64,000 nt of DNA from Hordeum vulgare subsp. vulgare (Eukaryota > Streptophyta > Magnoliopsida > Poales > Poaceae), in contig NC_058521.1 in the NCBI RefSeq assembly GCF_904849725.1, forward strand, positions 563,662,176-563,726,175. Reading direction: 5' to 3'. The notes beneath the pieces are model-generated. The model did no database searches and was not told where the DNA came from. It saw nothing but the letters and a program-made list of their open reading frames with translations. The position numbers were made by a program, and so were the translations under genes. Below, one piece after another: positions 1-11,084 of the stretch; positions within the stretch are counted from its first letter, which is position 1, and every line of letters begins with the position of its first letter.

Positions 1-559
1 GATGCAATGTACTTGATATTGTTTCTTCGGAAAGTGCATCATATGCTCATTACCGTTGACATGGAAAGTGACATTGCCTTTGTTGCAATCTATAGCATCC
101 CCTGCAGTGTTTAAAAAAGGGTCTTCCGAGGATGACAACCATGGCATCGTCCTCGGGAATATCCAAGATAACAAAGTCTGTTAAGATAGTGGTGTTAGCA
201 ACCACAACAGGCACGCCCTCGCAAATGCTGATAGGGAAAGCAGTTGATTTGTCGGCCATTTGCAGAGAGATTTCAGTGGGTGTCAACTTATCCAATTCAA
301 GCCTACGATAAAGAGAGAGAGGCATAACACTAACACCGGCTCCAAGGTCGCATAACGCAGTTCTAACGTAGTTGCCTTTAATGGAGCAAGGTATAGTGGG
401 CACACCGGGATCACCTAGTTTCTTCGGAGTTCCACCCTTGAAAGTGTAATTAGCAAGCATGACGGAGATCTCAAGATCAGGTATCCTCCTCTTATTAGTC
501 ACAATATCTTTCATGTACTTAGCATACGGAGACATCTTGAGCATATCAGTCAAACGCAT
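1..559 (-). pseudogene. Gypsy A aspartic protease region (frameshifted)
   Basis: A retropepsin-like domain follows Gag on the minus strand. The active-site motif CDLGAGVSVMP lies near residues 70-80 of the open frame 50-559, and the flap and second-half motif VVILGRPFF near residues 140-150. Known: DLGAGVSVMP is the usual form of the D-S/T-G catalytic loop in this Gypsy group. The frame breaks near base 110, in a run of six A/T bases just after GRPFF. Beyond that point the expected residues (IDCNKGNVTFHVNG) continue in another frame to base 1, so this is a one-base indel. An in-frame TAG at 557-559 separates it from the Gag linker. Identification is firm; the exact indel base is not. Confidence 0.85.
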
Positions 560-1201
560 CTATAGAAAGACAGGTCTGACCATTTCAACGAATCGCTCAA
601 AATCCTCATCATCCTTTTTCTTGGATGGTTTGGGAGGAAAGGGCATAGGTTTCTGAACCCATGGCTCCCTTTCTTTACCGTGCTTCCTAGAAGCGAAGTC
701 ATTCTTATCGTATCTCTTAGTCTTAGGCTGTGGGTTATCAAGATCAGGTTCAATCTCCACATCCTTATCATTGCCAGGTTCAACATCTTCATGAACATCA
801 GTATTGATATCATCATTAGGCTCATGTTCATCACCAGATTGTGTTTCAGCATCAAAGACAGAGACATCGTTTGGACTCTCAGGTGTAGCAGCAACAGGGT
901 TGCTAGCATGCAGGTTCCTATCATCTTTCTTCTTCTTTCTAGGATGACTAGGTGCATTAGTGCTAACTCCTTGAGAATCTTGTTCAATTCTCTTCGGATG
1001 ACCCTCAGGATACAAAGGTTCCTGAGTCATTCTACCGCCTCTAGTAACGACTCTTATGGCATTGTCATTCAACTCATTGAGCAAGTCATTTTGAGCTTTA
1101 AGTACTTGTTCTACCTGAGTAGTAACCATAGAGGCATGTTTACTCAGAAGCTTAAGATCATTGACGTTTCTGTCCACACAAGCACTTAAATGACTAAGCA
1201 T
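560..1201 (-). pseudogene. Gypsy A Gag C-terminal linker
   Basis: Open minus-strand frame of 213 aa between the Gag core and the protease. The N-terminal third (LSHLSACVDRNVNDLKLL) looks helical and could form a coiled coil. The centre is acidic and low-complexity, and the C-terminus is basic (PFPPKPSKKKDDEDFERFVEM). No CCHC zinc knuckle is visible. In-frame stops flank it at about 1213-1215 and at 557-559, and another lies near 1247-1249, so the original Gag-Pro frame is cut several times. Family members carry this linker directly before the protease, so I read it as part of one former polyprotein rather than a separate gene. Confidence 0.75.
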
Positions 1202-1249
1202 ACGAGCATTCTATTCCAATTGTCTGCTAACATAATCATTGAAACTTTG

Positions 1250-1606
1250 TTATTTGACAACGAAGTTACCAAATTCATCCATGCATAAGCTAGCAGGTTT
1301 ATCAAAAGGAATATCACTCTCATCAAACATGCGCAGAGAATTTACTTCTACTACGTGTATCGGGTTATCGAGACCATGGATCTCTTCGATAGGTGGTAGG
1401 TTTTTGACATCTTCAGATGTAATGCCTTTCTCTCGCATAGATTTCTTGGCTTCTTGCATATCTTCAGGACTGGGGAATAGAATACCTCTTTCCTTCGGAG
1501 TTTGCTTAGGAGGTGGTTCGGGAATAGTCCAATCATTCTCATTGCACAAGATGTTGTTCAATAGAATCTCAGCTTGTTGTTCGTTCCCTAAAAACACTAC
1601 CGGCAC
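1250..1606 (-). pseudogene. Gypsy A Gag middle segment, frame-shifted from the core
   Basis: This 118-aa minus-strand frame (MPVVFLGNEQQAEILLNN..., ending FDKPASLCMDEFGNFVVK) continues the Gag polyprotein after the capsid-like core. The core frame at 1569-2555 ends in a short nonsense tail, and homologous sequence resumes here one frame over, so an indel lies near 1590-1605. A stop follows directly after FVVK. The shorter open frame at 1351-1542 within it is only a shadow. There is no sign of a separate function. Confidence 0.7.
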
Positions 1607-2555
1607 AACTATCTAGATGGTCTTTGGAAGCATCGGTAAGTCCATTATAGAAGATATCAAGTATTTCGTTCTTCTCAAGAGGGTGATCAGGCAAAGCATT
1701 CAGTAGCTGGATGAGCCTCCCCCAAGCTTGTGGGAGACTCTCTTCTTCAGCTTGAGCAAAGTTGTATATTTCCTGCAAGGCAGCTTGCTTCTTATGGGCA
1801 GGGAAATATTTTTTAGAGAAGTAGTAGACCATATCCCGGGGGCTACGCACACAACCAGGAGCAAGAGAAGTGAACCAGGTCTTAGCATCATCCTTTAGCG
1901 AGAAAGGAAACAGCTTGAGCATGTAGTAGTGGCGGATCTTTTCCTCGCTTGTGAATAGGGTGGCTATATCGTGCAGTTTGGTAAGATGGGCTACAACCGT
2001 TTCAGACTCGTAACAGTGAAAGGGATCAGATTCGACTAGAGTGATTAACTCAGGGTCGACACAGAATTCATAATCCTTATCGGTCACAAAGATAGGCGAA
2101 GTGGCAAACTTTGGGTCGTATTTCATCCTAGCGTTCAGATATTTTTCTTTCCACTTGCGTGTATCAGGCATAACAGGCATAGTAGCAGGTTCTACTTCAA
2201 TAGTATTAGCAGTTTCAGAAGTATCATCACATCTAGCAGCAATTCTAGCAATATGTGCATCAAGGAATGCACCTAGTGGCAAAGCAGTATCAGGCATAGT
2301 ATCTAGCATAACATCATCAGGCATAGTATCTAGCATAGCATCAGGCATAGTATCAAGCATAGCATCATAAGCATCATGGACAGCAGAAGTAGCATCATCA
2401 AGCACAAGCGACATATCAAGATTTCTAGCAGGAGGCGATGTCGCAAACTTACTCAGAACTGAAGGTGAATCAAGTGCAGAGCTAGATGGCAGTTCCTTAC
2501 CTCTCCTCGTAGTGGAAGGCATGATTTTAGTTCTTGTATCTTTCGGATTCCTCAT
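1569..2555 (-). pseudogene. gag: Gypsy A Gag core (retrotransposon Gag domain)
   Basis: A 328-aa minus-strand frame. Residues about 200-310 match the plant retrotransposon Gag (capsid-like) domain, with LFPFSLKDDAKTWFTSLAPG, then FSKKYFPAHKKQAALQEI, then QAWGRLIQLLNALPDH and ILDIFYNGL. The N-terminal region holds a tandem run of MLDTMPD-type units (about 2290-2376). The frame opens about 50 bases downstream of the primer binding site. It would assemble virus-like particles, but the frame shifts near 1600, so only a truncated Gag could be made. QAWGRL is encoded by a DNA stretch that contains the polypurine-tract core (see findings). Confidence 0.88.
2290..2376 (-). repeat. Tandem MLDTMPD-coding repeat in Gypsy A gag
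   Basis: The plus strand shows repeats of a 21-24 base unit built around GGCATAGTATCTAGCATA. On the coding strand they give about three to four copies of MLDTMPD/DAMLDTMPD. The units are nearly identical, so the expansion looks recent. Gypsy B gag shows no equivalent in its open frame. Confidence 0.75.
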
Positions 2556-2605
2556 AGTGATCAGTAGACGTCAACCTCAAGTGACTCGAAGAATATAGTT
2601 GTGCC

Positions 2606-2623
2606 TCCCCGGCAACGGCGCCA
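2606..2623 (-). promoter_or_regulatory. Primer binding site of Gypsy A (tRNA-Asp type)
   Basis: On the minus strand the sequence reads TGGCGCCGTTGCCGGGGA, which is complementary to the 3' end of plant tRNA-Asp(GUC). It lies 10 nt inside the LTR edge at 2634; Gypsy B keeps the same offset (11 nt). Known: minus-strand cDNA synthesis is primed here. Confidence 0.9.
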
Positions 2624-2633
2624 GAAAAAGCCT

Positions 2634-3633
2634 TGATGTCCCACAAGCGTATGGGATCGCAACAGTTTTCGAGGGTAGAGTCTTCAACCCAAATTTGTTG
2701 ATTCGCCAAGACGGGAAGCGAAAGAATATTCTCAAGTATTAGCAGTTGAACGTGTCAGATTCAACCACACCTGAAAGATTAGTGTCTACAAGCAAAGTAA
2801 CAGTAGCAAGGTAGTATGATAACAACGGAGCCAGAAACGATCTGTGACAAGGCAGACTATTCCTAACTGTTGTATCAATGGCGCTAGTAAAAGCTTTGAC
2901 AATCCCCAACAATGGTGCCAGGAAAAGCCTTGTTGACGGTATGTTAACGCCAACAAAGTCTTGCAACAAGTAACAGCGGAGTAGCAAGGAACAGTAGTAG
3001 CAGCAGCAACAAAGTAACAAGTAACAGTAGTAGTGACAGCAACAGCAAAGTGGCCCAATCCCTCTTGTAGCAAGGGACAAGCCTAGGCAGAGTAACGTAG
3101 CGAGAACCAGTAGTAGAAGACTCGTAGGCAGTGGATCGGTGATGGATGAGTGTGACGGATGTGATTCATCATGTAACAGCTATAACACGGAGAGATATGT
3201 AACTAGCTCCCGTTCATCAATCTAATGAAGGCATGTATTCCGTATGTAGTCATACGTGCTTAGGGAAAAGAACTTGCATGACATCTATTGTCCATCCCTC
3301 GCGTGGTAGCGGGGTCCTAATGGAAACTACGGGATATTAAGGTTCTCCTTTTAATAAAGAACCGGACCAACGCATTAACACGCGGTGAATACATGAACTC
3401 CTCATACTATGGTCATCTCCGGGAGTGGTTCCGGCTATTGTCACTCCGGGGTTGCCGGGTCATAACACAAAGTAGGTGACTACAACTTGCAAGATAGGAT
3501 CTAAAACACGCATATATTGGCGACAACATAATAGGTTCAGATCAGAAATCATGGCACTCGGGCCCTAGTGACAAGCATTAAGCATAGCCAAGTAGTAGCA
3601 ACATCAATCTAGAACATAGTGGATACTAGGGAT
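2634..3633 (-). repeat. Gypsy A 5' LTR, inner part
   Basis: Reading plus, the LTR starts with TGATGTCCCACAAGC 10 nt after the primer site and runs for 1000 bp until Gypsy B interrupts it. Around 2790-3060 it carries a CAG/TAG-rich simple repeat. The remainder resumes at 13916. Joined across the insertion, the LTR is about 1.61 kb. Continuity is supported by the flawless 5-bp duplication at the break. Confidence 0.88.
3629..3633. repeat. Target-site duplication of Gypsy B, left copy
   Basis: GGGAT directly before the left LTR of Gypsy B. The identical copy is at 13911-13915. Confidence 0.95.
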
Positions 3634-5158
3634 TGATGACCCACAAGTATAGGGGATCAATCGTAGTCCTTTCGATAAGTAAGAGTGTCGAACCCAACGG
3701 GGAGCAGAAGGCTCTGATAAACGGTTTTCAGCAAGGTAATAACTGCAAGCACTGAAAGTAGCGGTAACAAGTCATTGTGTAGCAGGTGAAACGTAGCAAG
3801 CAAAAAGTAACAAGTAACAAGTAGTAGCAACGGTGCAGCAAGTGGCCCAATCCCTTTTGTAGCAAGGGACAAGCCTGAACAAAGTCTTATAGGAGGAAAA
3901 ACGCTCCCGAGGACACACGGGAATTTCTGTCATGCTAGTTTCATCATGTTCATATGATTCGCGTTCGTTACTTTGATAGTTTGATATGTGGGTGGACCGG
4001 CGCTTGGGTACTACCCTTACTTGGACAAGCATCCCACTTATGATTAACCTCTCTCGCAAGCATCCGCAACTACAAAAGAAGAATTAATACAACGTCTAAC
4101 CATAACATTAAACTAGTGGATCCAAATCAGCCCCTTACGAAGCAACGCATAGACCGGGGTTTAAGCTTCTGTCACTGCAGCAACCCATCATCTACTTACT
4201 ACTCCCCAATGCCTTCCTCTAGGCCCAAGTATGGTGAAGTGTTATGTAGTCGACGTTCACATAACACCACTAAAGGAAAAGACAACATACATCATATCAA
4301 AATACCGAACGAATATCAAATTCACATGACTATTATCAGCATGACTTATCCCATGTCCTCAGGAACAAAAGTAACTACTCACAAAGCATAATCATAATCA
4401 TGATCAAAGGTGTAATGAATAGCATCAAGGATCTGAACATAAACTCTTCCACCAAGTAATCCAACTAGCATCAACTACAAAGAGTAATCAACACTACTAG
4501 TAACCTTACAAGTACCAATCGGAGTCGTGAGACGGAGATAGGTTACAAGAGATGAACTAGGGATTGGAGAGGAGATGGTTCTGATGAAGATGTTGATGAA
4601 GATGCCTCCCCTCCGACGAGAGGAGTGTTGGTGATGACGATGGCGATGATTTCCCCCTCTGGGAGGGAAGTTTCCCCGGCAGGATCGTCCTGCCGGAGCT
4701 CTAGATTGGATCTGCTCAAGTTCCGCCTCGTGGCGGCGGCGAAACCACGAAAAAGCTCCCGAATGATTTTTACTGGAACAAAACCCTTCATATAGCAAAA
4801 GAGGGGGGCTAGTGGGCCGTCAGGGAGCCCACAAGCTTGCCCTCCGCCACCAGGGGGTGGCGGTGGCAGGGCATATGGCGCCCTGGTGGCCCCCCTTCGG
4901 TACTTCTTTCGCCCAGTATTTTTTATATAATCCCAAAAAATTCCACGTAACTTTTCAGGGCATTTGGAGATGTGCAGAATAGTGGACTAAGATTTGCTCC
5001 TTTTCCAGTCCAGAATTCCAGCTGCCTGAATTCTCCCTCTTCAAATAAACCTTGCAAAATAAGAGAGAAAAGGCATCAATATGGTACCACAAAGTAATAA
5101 AACGGCCCATAAAGCAATAAATATCAACATGAAAGCATGATGCAAAATGGACGTATCA
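3634..5158 (-). repeat. Gypsy B 3' LTR
   Basis: 1525 bp. On the plus strand it runs from TGATGACCCACAAG to GGACGTATCA; on the coding strand it begins TGATACGTCC. It sits on the polypurine-tract side, so it is the 3' LTR. An AT-rich TATA-like stretch (minus TTATATAAAA, about 4919-4929) could be the core promoter copy. It pairs with 12381-13910. Confidence 0.95.
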
Positions 5159-5175
5159 ACTCCCCCAAGCTTAGA
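5159..5175 (-). promoter_or_regulatory. Polypurine tract of Gypsy B
   Basis: On the minus strand TCTAAGCTTGGGGGAGT sits directly against the TGATACG start of the 3' LTR, the expected plus-strand priming site for cDNA synthesis. The core AAGCTTGGGGGAG recurs at 6650-6662 and inside gag at 11823-11835. Confidence 0.85.
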
Positions 5176-6690
5176 CCTCGCTCGTTCTCAAGCGAAAACC
5201 AAGTTCCATAAACATGTCCACATGTTGAGGGACGAAGGTGTCGATAAAACATAATACGGACATGAGGGCATCATGATCACACATAGGACAACAATACATC
5301 ATAAAGATTCTTATGGGAAAGTAACAATTCCTTCACAAAGCAAAGCATGAAGCAAAAACCTTACCGAGAAGTAACCAACAACAATCCGAAGTCATTGAAG
5401 CAATTGCAATTTATCACAACATCAGAAAGAGTCAAATAAGAGCTTGTAAGGCAAATCCACCTACTCAATCATCTCTTTTGTTTTCCACAATTGTTACAAC
5501 TCACGTGGTACTCATGGTGTCAAAGTTTCAGCTGGACACAGAGGAAGATAGGGGCTTATAGTTTTGCCTCCCAACGATTTACCTCAAGGGTAAAGTCAAC
5601 AATAATAAAGCATAAGTACTCAACTCCAAGTTGATATATGAATATAGATCTTTCCCAAGCATGTGACGGTAGCGAAGACAAAGGCAAAATAGGGAATTGG
5701 TGAAGATCACCATGACTCCTACAAGGGCAAAAAGTAAAGGTACAAGATAGGCCATTCGTAGAGGGAAGCAGAGGTTGTCATGCGCTTTTGAGGTTTGAAT
5801 GCGTATCCTCTTAGTGCGGAGGAACGTCACTTTATATTGCCTCCTGTGATAAAGAACTTTATTATGCAGTATGTCGCTTTTATGTCTTCCTCATCACAGG
5901 TTCGTACAAAGCTTATTTTCCACACACTAATAGATCATACATATTAGAGAGCAATTTTTATTGCTTGCACCGATGACAACTTACATGAAGGATCTTATTC
6001 AATCCATAGGTAGGTATGGTGGACTCTCATGGCAAAACTGGGTTGGAGGTTTATGGATGCACAAGTAGTATCTCTACTTGGTGCGGGAGTTTTGGCTAAT
6101 ATGAGGTGGAAGCAATCGTCACATGCTAAGGGATCTCTAATCATATAACATTGTTTGGAACCAAGCAAACACAATTCATTATGTTGTCTTCCTTGTCCAA
6201 CATCTACTCCTAAGCATGTAATAGTTTGGTGAGTGCTCACAATTGTAAAAAGTGTCTAAGATGATATATTTATATGTGAACCTCTCTTTCCTTATTACTT
6301 CTTATTAATTGCAACAATGACTGAGGTCTATGTTGATTTATTCTCAACAAGTTTCAATCATCATACGTGTCATATGTGAAGCTATCACTTTCCATAAGAT
6401 TGTCTCATGATCTTTCATGCTATCGTTCTTTTCATACTATTGATCATGGCACAAAGCAAAGCCCTTGACTAAGATACTCTTTATTATATAGCTCGTAAGC
6501 TCGAATACATCGGGGGAGAGACAAAAGCAAAAGACTCAAACTAAACACTAAAGACTTATTCCTCTAAGATAAGAAATAAAAACTGAAAAGGAAATAACTA
6601 AAACAAAGGTAAAAGCAAAAGATATAAAGGTGATACGATACCAGGGCAACTCCCCCAAGCTTGGCAAAAGCCTAGGGGATTGCCCATACC
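5176..6690 (-). other. Gypsy B 3' non-coding interior
   Basis: About 1.5 kb between the extra ORF and the polypurine tract. I see no open frame with family features, only short shadow frames. A second polypurine-like block lies at 6650-6663. Long non-coding 3' interiors are normal for this Triticeae Gypsy group. Confidence 0.8.
6650..6663 (-). promoter_or_regulatory. Second polypurine-tract-like block in Gypsy B
   Basis: Minus-strand CAAGCTTGGGGGAG, identical over its core to the terminal tract at 5159-5175, placed about 1.5 kb upstream just after the extra ORF. It may be an internal plus-strand priming site or a relic of a 3'-end duplication. Confidence 0.5.
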
Positions 6691-6695
6691 AATGC

Positions 6696-7148
6696 TTAGA
6701 GTTCTTCCTTTGGTGGTGATGGTGGTGAAGTTGTTGGAGTAGTCTGATCCTCCGTCTTCCAAGGCATAGGTGCTCCATCATGGCAGGATGAACGAGTCAC
6801 CGGAATCCTCAAATCTGCAGCCAACCTTATTGATTTAAATCTGTACTCATACTCATAGTTTTGGTTCTGCAGGTCATAGATCTGGCCCTGAAGTTGATCA
6901 ACACTGTCATAGAGCCTGGAGAGGTGTTTCCCAATGTCAATGGCATCCATCTTGTGATTTCTAGTGAACTCTGTGATCATCATGTGGTTGGCGTTGAGTC
7001 CACGCTCCACCATCCCTTGGCACTTGAAGACTTGTTGCTCCATTGCTTCGAGCCTCGTCACCACGCTTCCGGTCTTCTTAGGCCCCTCAACATCATGGAT
7101 GTGCAACATCCCCTCGCTCATCTTGATAGATTGAGGGTGTTTCAGCAC
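6696..7148 (-). CDS. Extra coiled-coil ORF downstream of integrase (Gypsy B)
   Basis: An intact 150-aa frame in the sense direction of the element, about 350 bp after the integrase stop. It begins MLKHPQSIKMSEGMLHIHD. A long heptad-like helical stretch follows at about residues 30-105 (VVTRLEAMEQQVFKCQ, DIGKHLSRLYDSVDQLQGQIYDLQNQ), then a proline-rich acidic tail (TTPTTSPPSPPKEEL). The frame stays open upstream to about 7225 without another ATG, ending near an AG that could be a splice acceptor, so it may be the second exon of a spliced product. I recognise no catalytic motif. Unlike pol in this element it has no stop, which hints that it is short or selected. Function unknown; a Gag-binding or scaffold role is only a guess. 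Confidence 0.6.
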   Translation of the reverse strand: MLKHPQSIKMSEGMLHIHDVEGPKKTGSVVTRLEAMEQQVFKCQGMVERGLNANHMMITEFTRNHKMDAIDIGKHLSRLYDSVDQLQGQIYDLQNQNYEYEYRFKSIRLAADLRIPVTRSSCHDGAPMPWKTEDQTTPTTSPPSPPKEEL

Positions 7149-7497
7149 TTCCGTGAGGTAGGGATTGATGACCTTCTTGAAGATCTTGTCCTTAGGAGCG
7201 TTTGGGGAAGTCCTGATGATCTAGATTTGTCACAGAAACAGGCTCGAAACAAAAGCAGAGGAAAACTGTGCGGTACGGAGATCAAAACCTTCGGGCGAAT
7301 ATAGATTGATTTTTTCTGGACCAGAAGGAGTGCTCCGCAAGAAAACGGAGTCTGGGAGGCACACGAGGGGCCCACAAGCTTGCCCTCCGCCACCAGGGGG
7401 TAGGGGGCGGTGGCAGGGCTTGTGGCTGCCTCATGCGCTCTCCGGACTGCTTTTTATTTTTCTAATTTTCCAAAAATTCCAAAACGGAGGAAATTTC

Positions 7498-8304
7498 CTA
7501 TTGGAAAAGCATCGCAGTCCAATTTCTTACCGAAACAGATACCTCTTCGTTTTCAGGGTCTCGAACACGCTGATAAACATCCCTTATGTACTCCTCTGGG
7601 GTTATGACATTGATGATATTGGTCTCAACATTTATGGGAGTACCAGAGATGTAATGCTTGATTCTTTGCCCATTTACCACTCTAGGAAAATTTCCTTCCG
7701 TGTTATTGATTTTGATGGCACCGGAACGATATACTTCCTCGATAACATAAGGACCTTCCCATTTAGAGAGAAGCTTGCTTGCAAAGAATCTCAAATGAGA
7801 ATTGTACAGCAGGACATAATCACCTACATTGAACTCTCGTTTCTGTATTCGTTTGTCGTGCCATCTCTTAACCTTTTCCTTGAACAACTTGGCATTCTCA
7901 TATGCCTGGGCTCTCCATTCATCTAATGAGCAGATATCAAACAACCGCTTCTCACCGGCAAGTTTGAAATCAAAGTTGAGCTCTTTGATTGCCCAATAAG
8001 CTTTGTGTTCCAGCTCAAGAGGTAAATGAGAGGCCTTATCGTAAACCATTTTATACGGTGACATGCCCATGGGATTCTTATAAGCAGTCCTATAAGCCCA
8101 TAATGCATCGTCAAGTTTGCTAGACCAATTCTTTCGAGATCTATTGACGGTCTTTTGTAGGATCAACTTGATCTCCCTATTACTCAACTCCACTTGACCA
8201 CTAGAATGAGGATGATAAGGAGATGTAACTATATGGTTGACATCATATTTAGCTAGCATCTTGCGGAAAACACCATGAATGAAGTGTGAACCGCCATCAG
8301 TCAT
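7498..8304 (-). pseudogene. int: Gypsy B integrase catalytic core and C-terminal domain
   Basis: A 268-aa frame of a DDE integrase, starting at MTDGGSHF (second catalytic Asp). The catalytic Glu lies in HPHSSGQVELSNREIK. The C-terminal part has WHDKRIQKREFNVGDYVLLYNS and KLLSKWEGPYVIEEVYRSGAIKI, a typical GPY/F module. No chromodomain is visible. The first catalytic Asp (VAVDY) lies upstream in the stretch 8345-8460, separated from this frame by an in-frame TAA near 8343. Known: integrase inserts the cDNA and leaves a 5-bp duplication, matching GGGAT here. Confidence 0.9.
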
Positions 8305-8426
8305 TAGATATCTAGGGACTCCAAATCTTGGGAAAATGACTTATTTAAGCATCTTAATAGAGGTGTGGTGATCAGCATTTTTAGTGGGGATAGCTTCTAC
8401 CCACTTAGTGACGTAATCCACAGCAA

Positions 8427-8813
8427 CTAAGATGTGAGTGTACCCATTGGAACTCGGGAAGGGTCCATATAATCAAAGCCCCAGACATCAAATGGTTCAA
8501 TGACAAGTGAATAGTTCATAGGCTTTTCCTGATGCTTACTGATATTCCCTATTCTTTGGCATTCGTCACAAGACAAGACAAACTTACGGGCATCGTTGAA
8601 GAGAGTGGGCCAATAAAAACCTGATTGCAATACCTTATGGGCAGTTCTATCTCCAGCATGGTGTCCTCCGTAGGCTTCGGAATGACACTTCTGCAAGATC
8701 TGTCCCTGTTCATGTTCAGGTACACAACATCTAATAACACCATCTACTCCTTCCTTATAAAGGTGAGGATCATCCCAAAAGTAGTGTCTCAAATCAAAGA
8801 AGAATTTCTTCTT
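8427..8813 (-). pseudogene. int: Gypsy B integrase N-terminal zinc-binding domain
   Basis: The frame begins after a stop at 8814-8816 and runs FFFDLRHYFWDDPHLYK into the HHCC zinc-binding region: HSEAYGGHHAGDRTAHKVLQ, then LSCDECQR. It continues to VWGFDYMDPS, where a one-base deletion near 8462 shifts the frame. The homologous sequence that should follow, including VAVDYVTKWVEA, reads in the next frame. The nonsense codon at 8814 fits a CAA-to-TAA change. Confidence 0.85.
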
Positions 8814-8816
8814 TTA

Positions 8817-9734
8817 CTGATAGGTGAAACTGGGTGGTATGTATTTGGCTACGATGTAATTTGCATAATCGGCATACCACGGTGCACTATGTGAAGTGCG
8901 GATGACATTTAATTGCTCATGAGGAAAGCTGTCATCAATAGGTAGTGGGTCATCAAGGACATTCTCTAGCCTAGACAAGTTATCTGCTATAGGGTTATCA
9001 GCACCCTTTCGGTCAACGACATGCAAATCAAATTCCTGTAGCAGGAGAACCCATCTGATCAGTCTAGGCTTAGCGTCCTTCTTCTCCATAAGGTACTTAA
9101 TAGCAGCATGATCAGAGTGAATAGTGACTTTGGAGTCAACTATATAAGATCTGAACTTTTCACATGCAAACACGACTGCTAAAAATTCCTTCTCCGTAGT
9201 GGCATAGTTTTTTTGGGAACTATCTAGAGTTTTACTAGCATAGTGAATAACATTCAACTTCTTGTCAACTCTCTGTCCTAGAACAGCACCAACAGCATAA
9301 TCACTAGCATCACACATGATTTCAAAGGGCAAGTTCCAGTCAGGTGGTTGAACAATAGGTTCGGTTATCAAAGCCTTCTTAAGTATTTCGAAAGCTTCCT
9401 CACAATCCTCATCAAAACCAAAAGGAACATCCTTCTGCAAGAGGTTGGTAAGAGGCCTAGAAATCTTAGAGAAGTCTATAACGAACCTTCTATAGAAACC
9501 AGCATGACCTAGGAAACTTCGTATACCTCTGATATCTGTGGGGCAAGGCATTTTCGCAATTGCATCAACCTTAGCCTTATCAACTTCAATGCCTCTCTCA
9601 GAAATTTTGTGTCCTAAGACGATACCTTCATTAACCATAAAGTGGCACATCTCCCAATTCAATACGAGGTTGGTATCTTCGCATCTCTGTAAGACTCGAT
9701 CAAGGTTGCTGAGGCTATCATCAAAGGAAGACCA
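8817..9734 (-). pseudogene. pol: Gypsy B RT connection and RNase H
   Basis: Open frame between two nonsense codons. It starts with the end of the reverse transcriptase ([21 protein letters not shown]) and carries the RT-RNase H connection ([21 protein letters not shown]). The RNase H motifs are [14 protein letters not shown] (Asp), [17 protein letters not shown] (Glu), [12 protein letters not shown] (Asp) and [10 protein letters not shown] (Asp). All four acidic residues are kept. An ATG-started version would span 8814-9662. Apart from its boundaries the domain looks functional; the flanking stops are the lesions. Confidence 0.9.
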
Positions 9735-11081
9735 TTAAACAGAGAAGTCATCCATGAAAGCCTCGACAATCTTTTCACAAAAGTCATAGAATATAGCCAT
9801 CATACATCTTTGAAAGGTGGCAGGTGCATTGCATAAGCCAAAAGGCATACGTCTATAGGCAAAGGTACCAAAGGGGCAAGTGAAAGTGGTTTTCTCCTGA
9901 TCAGATTGTGCAACAGGTATTTGCGAGAAACCTGAATAACCGTCTAGAAAGCAGAAGTGTGTGTGTTTTGATAGCCTTTCTAGCATTTGGTCGATAAACG
10001 ACAAAGGATAATGATCTTTCCTGGTTGCCTTGTTCAGTTTTCGAAAGTCTATCACCATCCTATAGCCGGTAATAATCCTTTGTGGGATTAGTTCATCCTT
10101 ATCATTAGGAACGACGGTGATACCTCCCTTCTTAGGTACGCAATGTACTGGACTTACCCAATCACTATGAGCAACAGGATAAATGATTCCTGCTTCCAGA
10201 AGTTTTAATATTTCTTTTCTAACGACCTCTTTCATCTTAGGATTTAATCTCCTTTGATGATCAGCAACTGGTTTAAAGTCAGGATCGGTTTTAATCTTGT
10301 GTTGACATAGAGTGGGACTAATACCCTTAAGATCATCAAGAGTATATCCACTAGCAGCACGATGCTTCCTCAGAGTTCTTAGTAACTTCTTCTCTTCGTG
10401 CTCTGAGAGGAGAGCACTAATAATAACAGGATATATCTCCTTCTCATCAAGATAGGCATACTTAAGAGTATCAGGCAACTGTTTAAGCTCAAAAACAGGA
10501 TCACCCTTTGGTGGGGGAGGATCCCCAAGCAGTTCAACAGGCAGATTATTCTTGAGAATAGGATATTGTTCTAAGACAATTTTATTTATCTCATCTCTCT
10601 CCTCCATATGCGTATCATTTTCATGCTCAAGCAGATATTGCTCTAAAGGATCCGTAGGAGGTACGACAATAGAGGCAAGAGCAATAATTTCATCCCTTCC
10701 AGACGACTCTTTTTCATGGGGTTGTCTTCCAAACTTAGAGAAGTTAAATTCATGAGACACACCCTCGAAACTAACTGTGACAGTCTGCTTAATGCAATCA
10801 ATGTGAGCATTGACAGTGTTGAGAAAGGGTCTACCAAATATGATGGGACAAAAGCTATCTTGCGCAGTACCAAGGACGAGGAAATCAGTAGAATACTTCG
10901 TCTTACCACACAGGACTTCTACGTCTCTCACAATTCCCAGAGGGCAGATAGTGTCTCTATTAGCTAGCGTAATAGTGACATCAATGGGTTCTAACTCAGC
11001 AGCTGCAATCTCATCTTTGATTTCATCATATAGAGAATGGGGTATTGCACTAACACTAGCTCCCATATCACATAAACCATG
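9735..11081 (-). pseudogene. pol: Gypsy B protease and reverse transcriptase
   Basis: One frame carrying protease then RT. The protease active site is CDMGASVSAIP at about 11050-11072 and its second half is IIFGRPFLNTV. RT motifs follow in order: RMVIDFRKLNKATRKDHYPL, CFLDGYSGFSQIP (catalytic Asp), FAYRRMPFGLCNAPATFQR and FMDDFSV (the catalytic Y/F-x-D-D box). The frame ends immediately after FMDDFSV at a TAA (9735-9737) where family members continue with Tyr-Gly. Upstream, a TAA at 11082-11084 sits three codons before the protease CDMG, where a Tyr codon is expected. Both are single-base nonsense changes. Confidence 0.92.
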
Positions 11082-11084
11082 TTA

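Noticed and set aside
6861..7304. 147-aa plus-strand gene antisense to Gypsy B
   Set aside because: It is a complementary shadow of the sense coiled-coil ORF, with no motif of its own.
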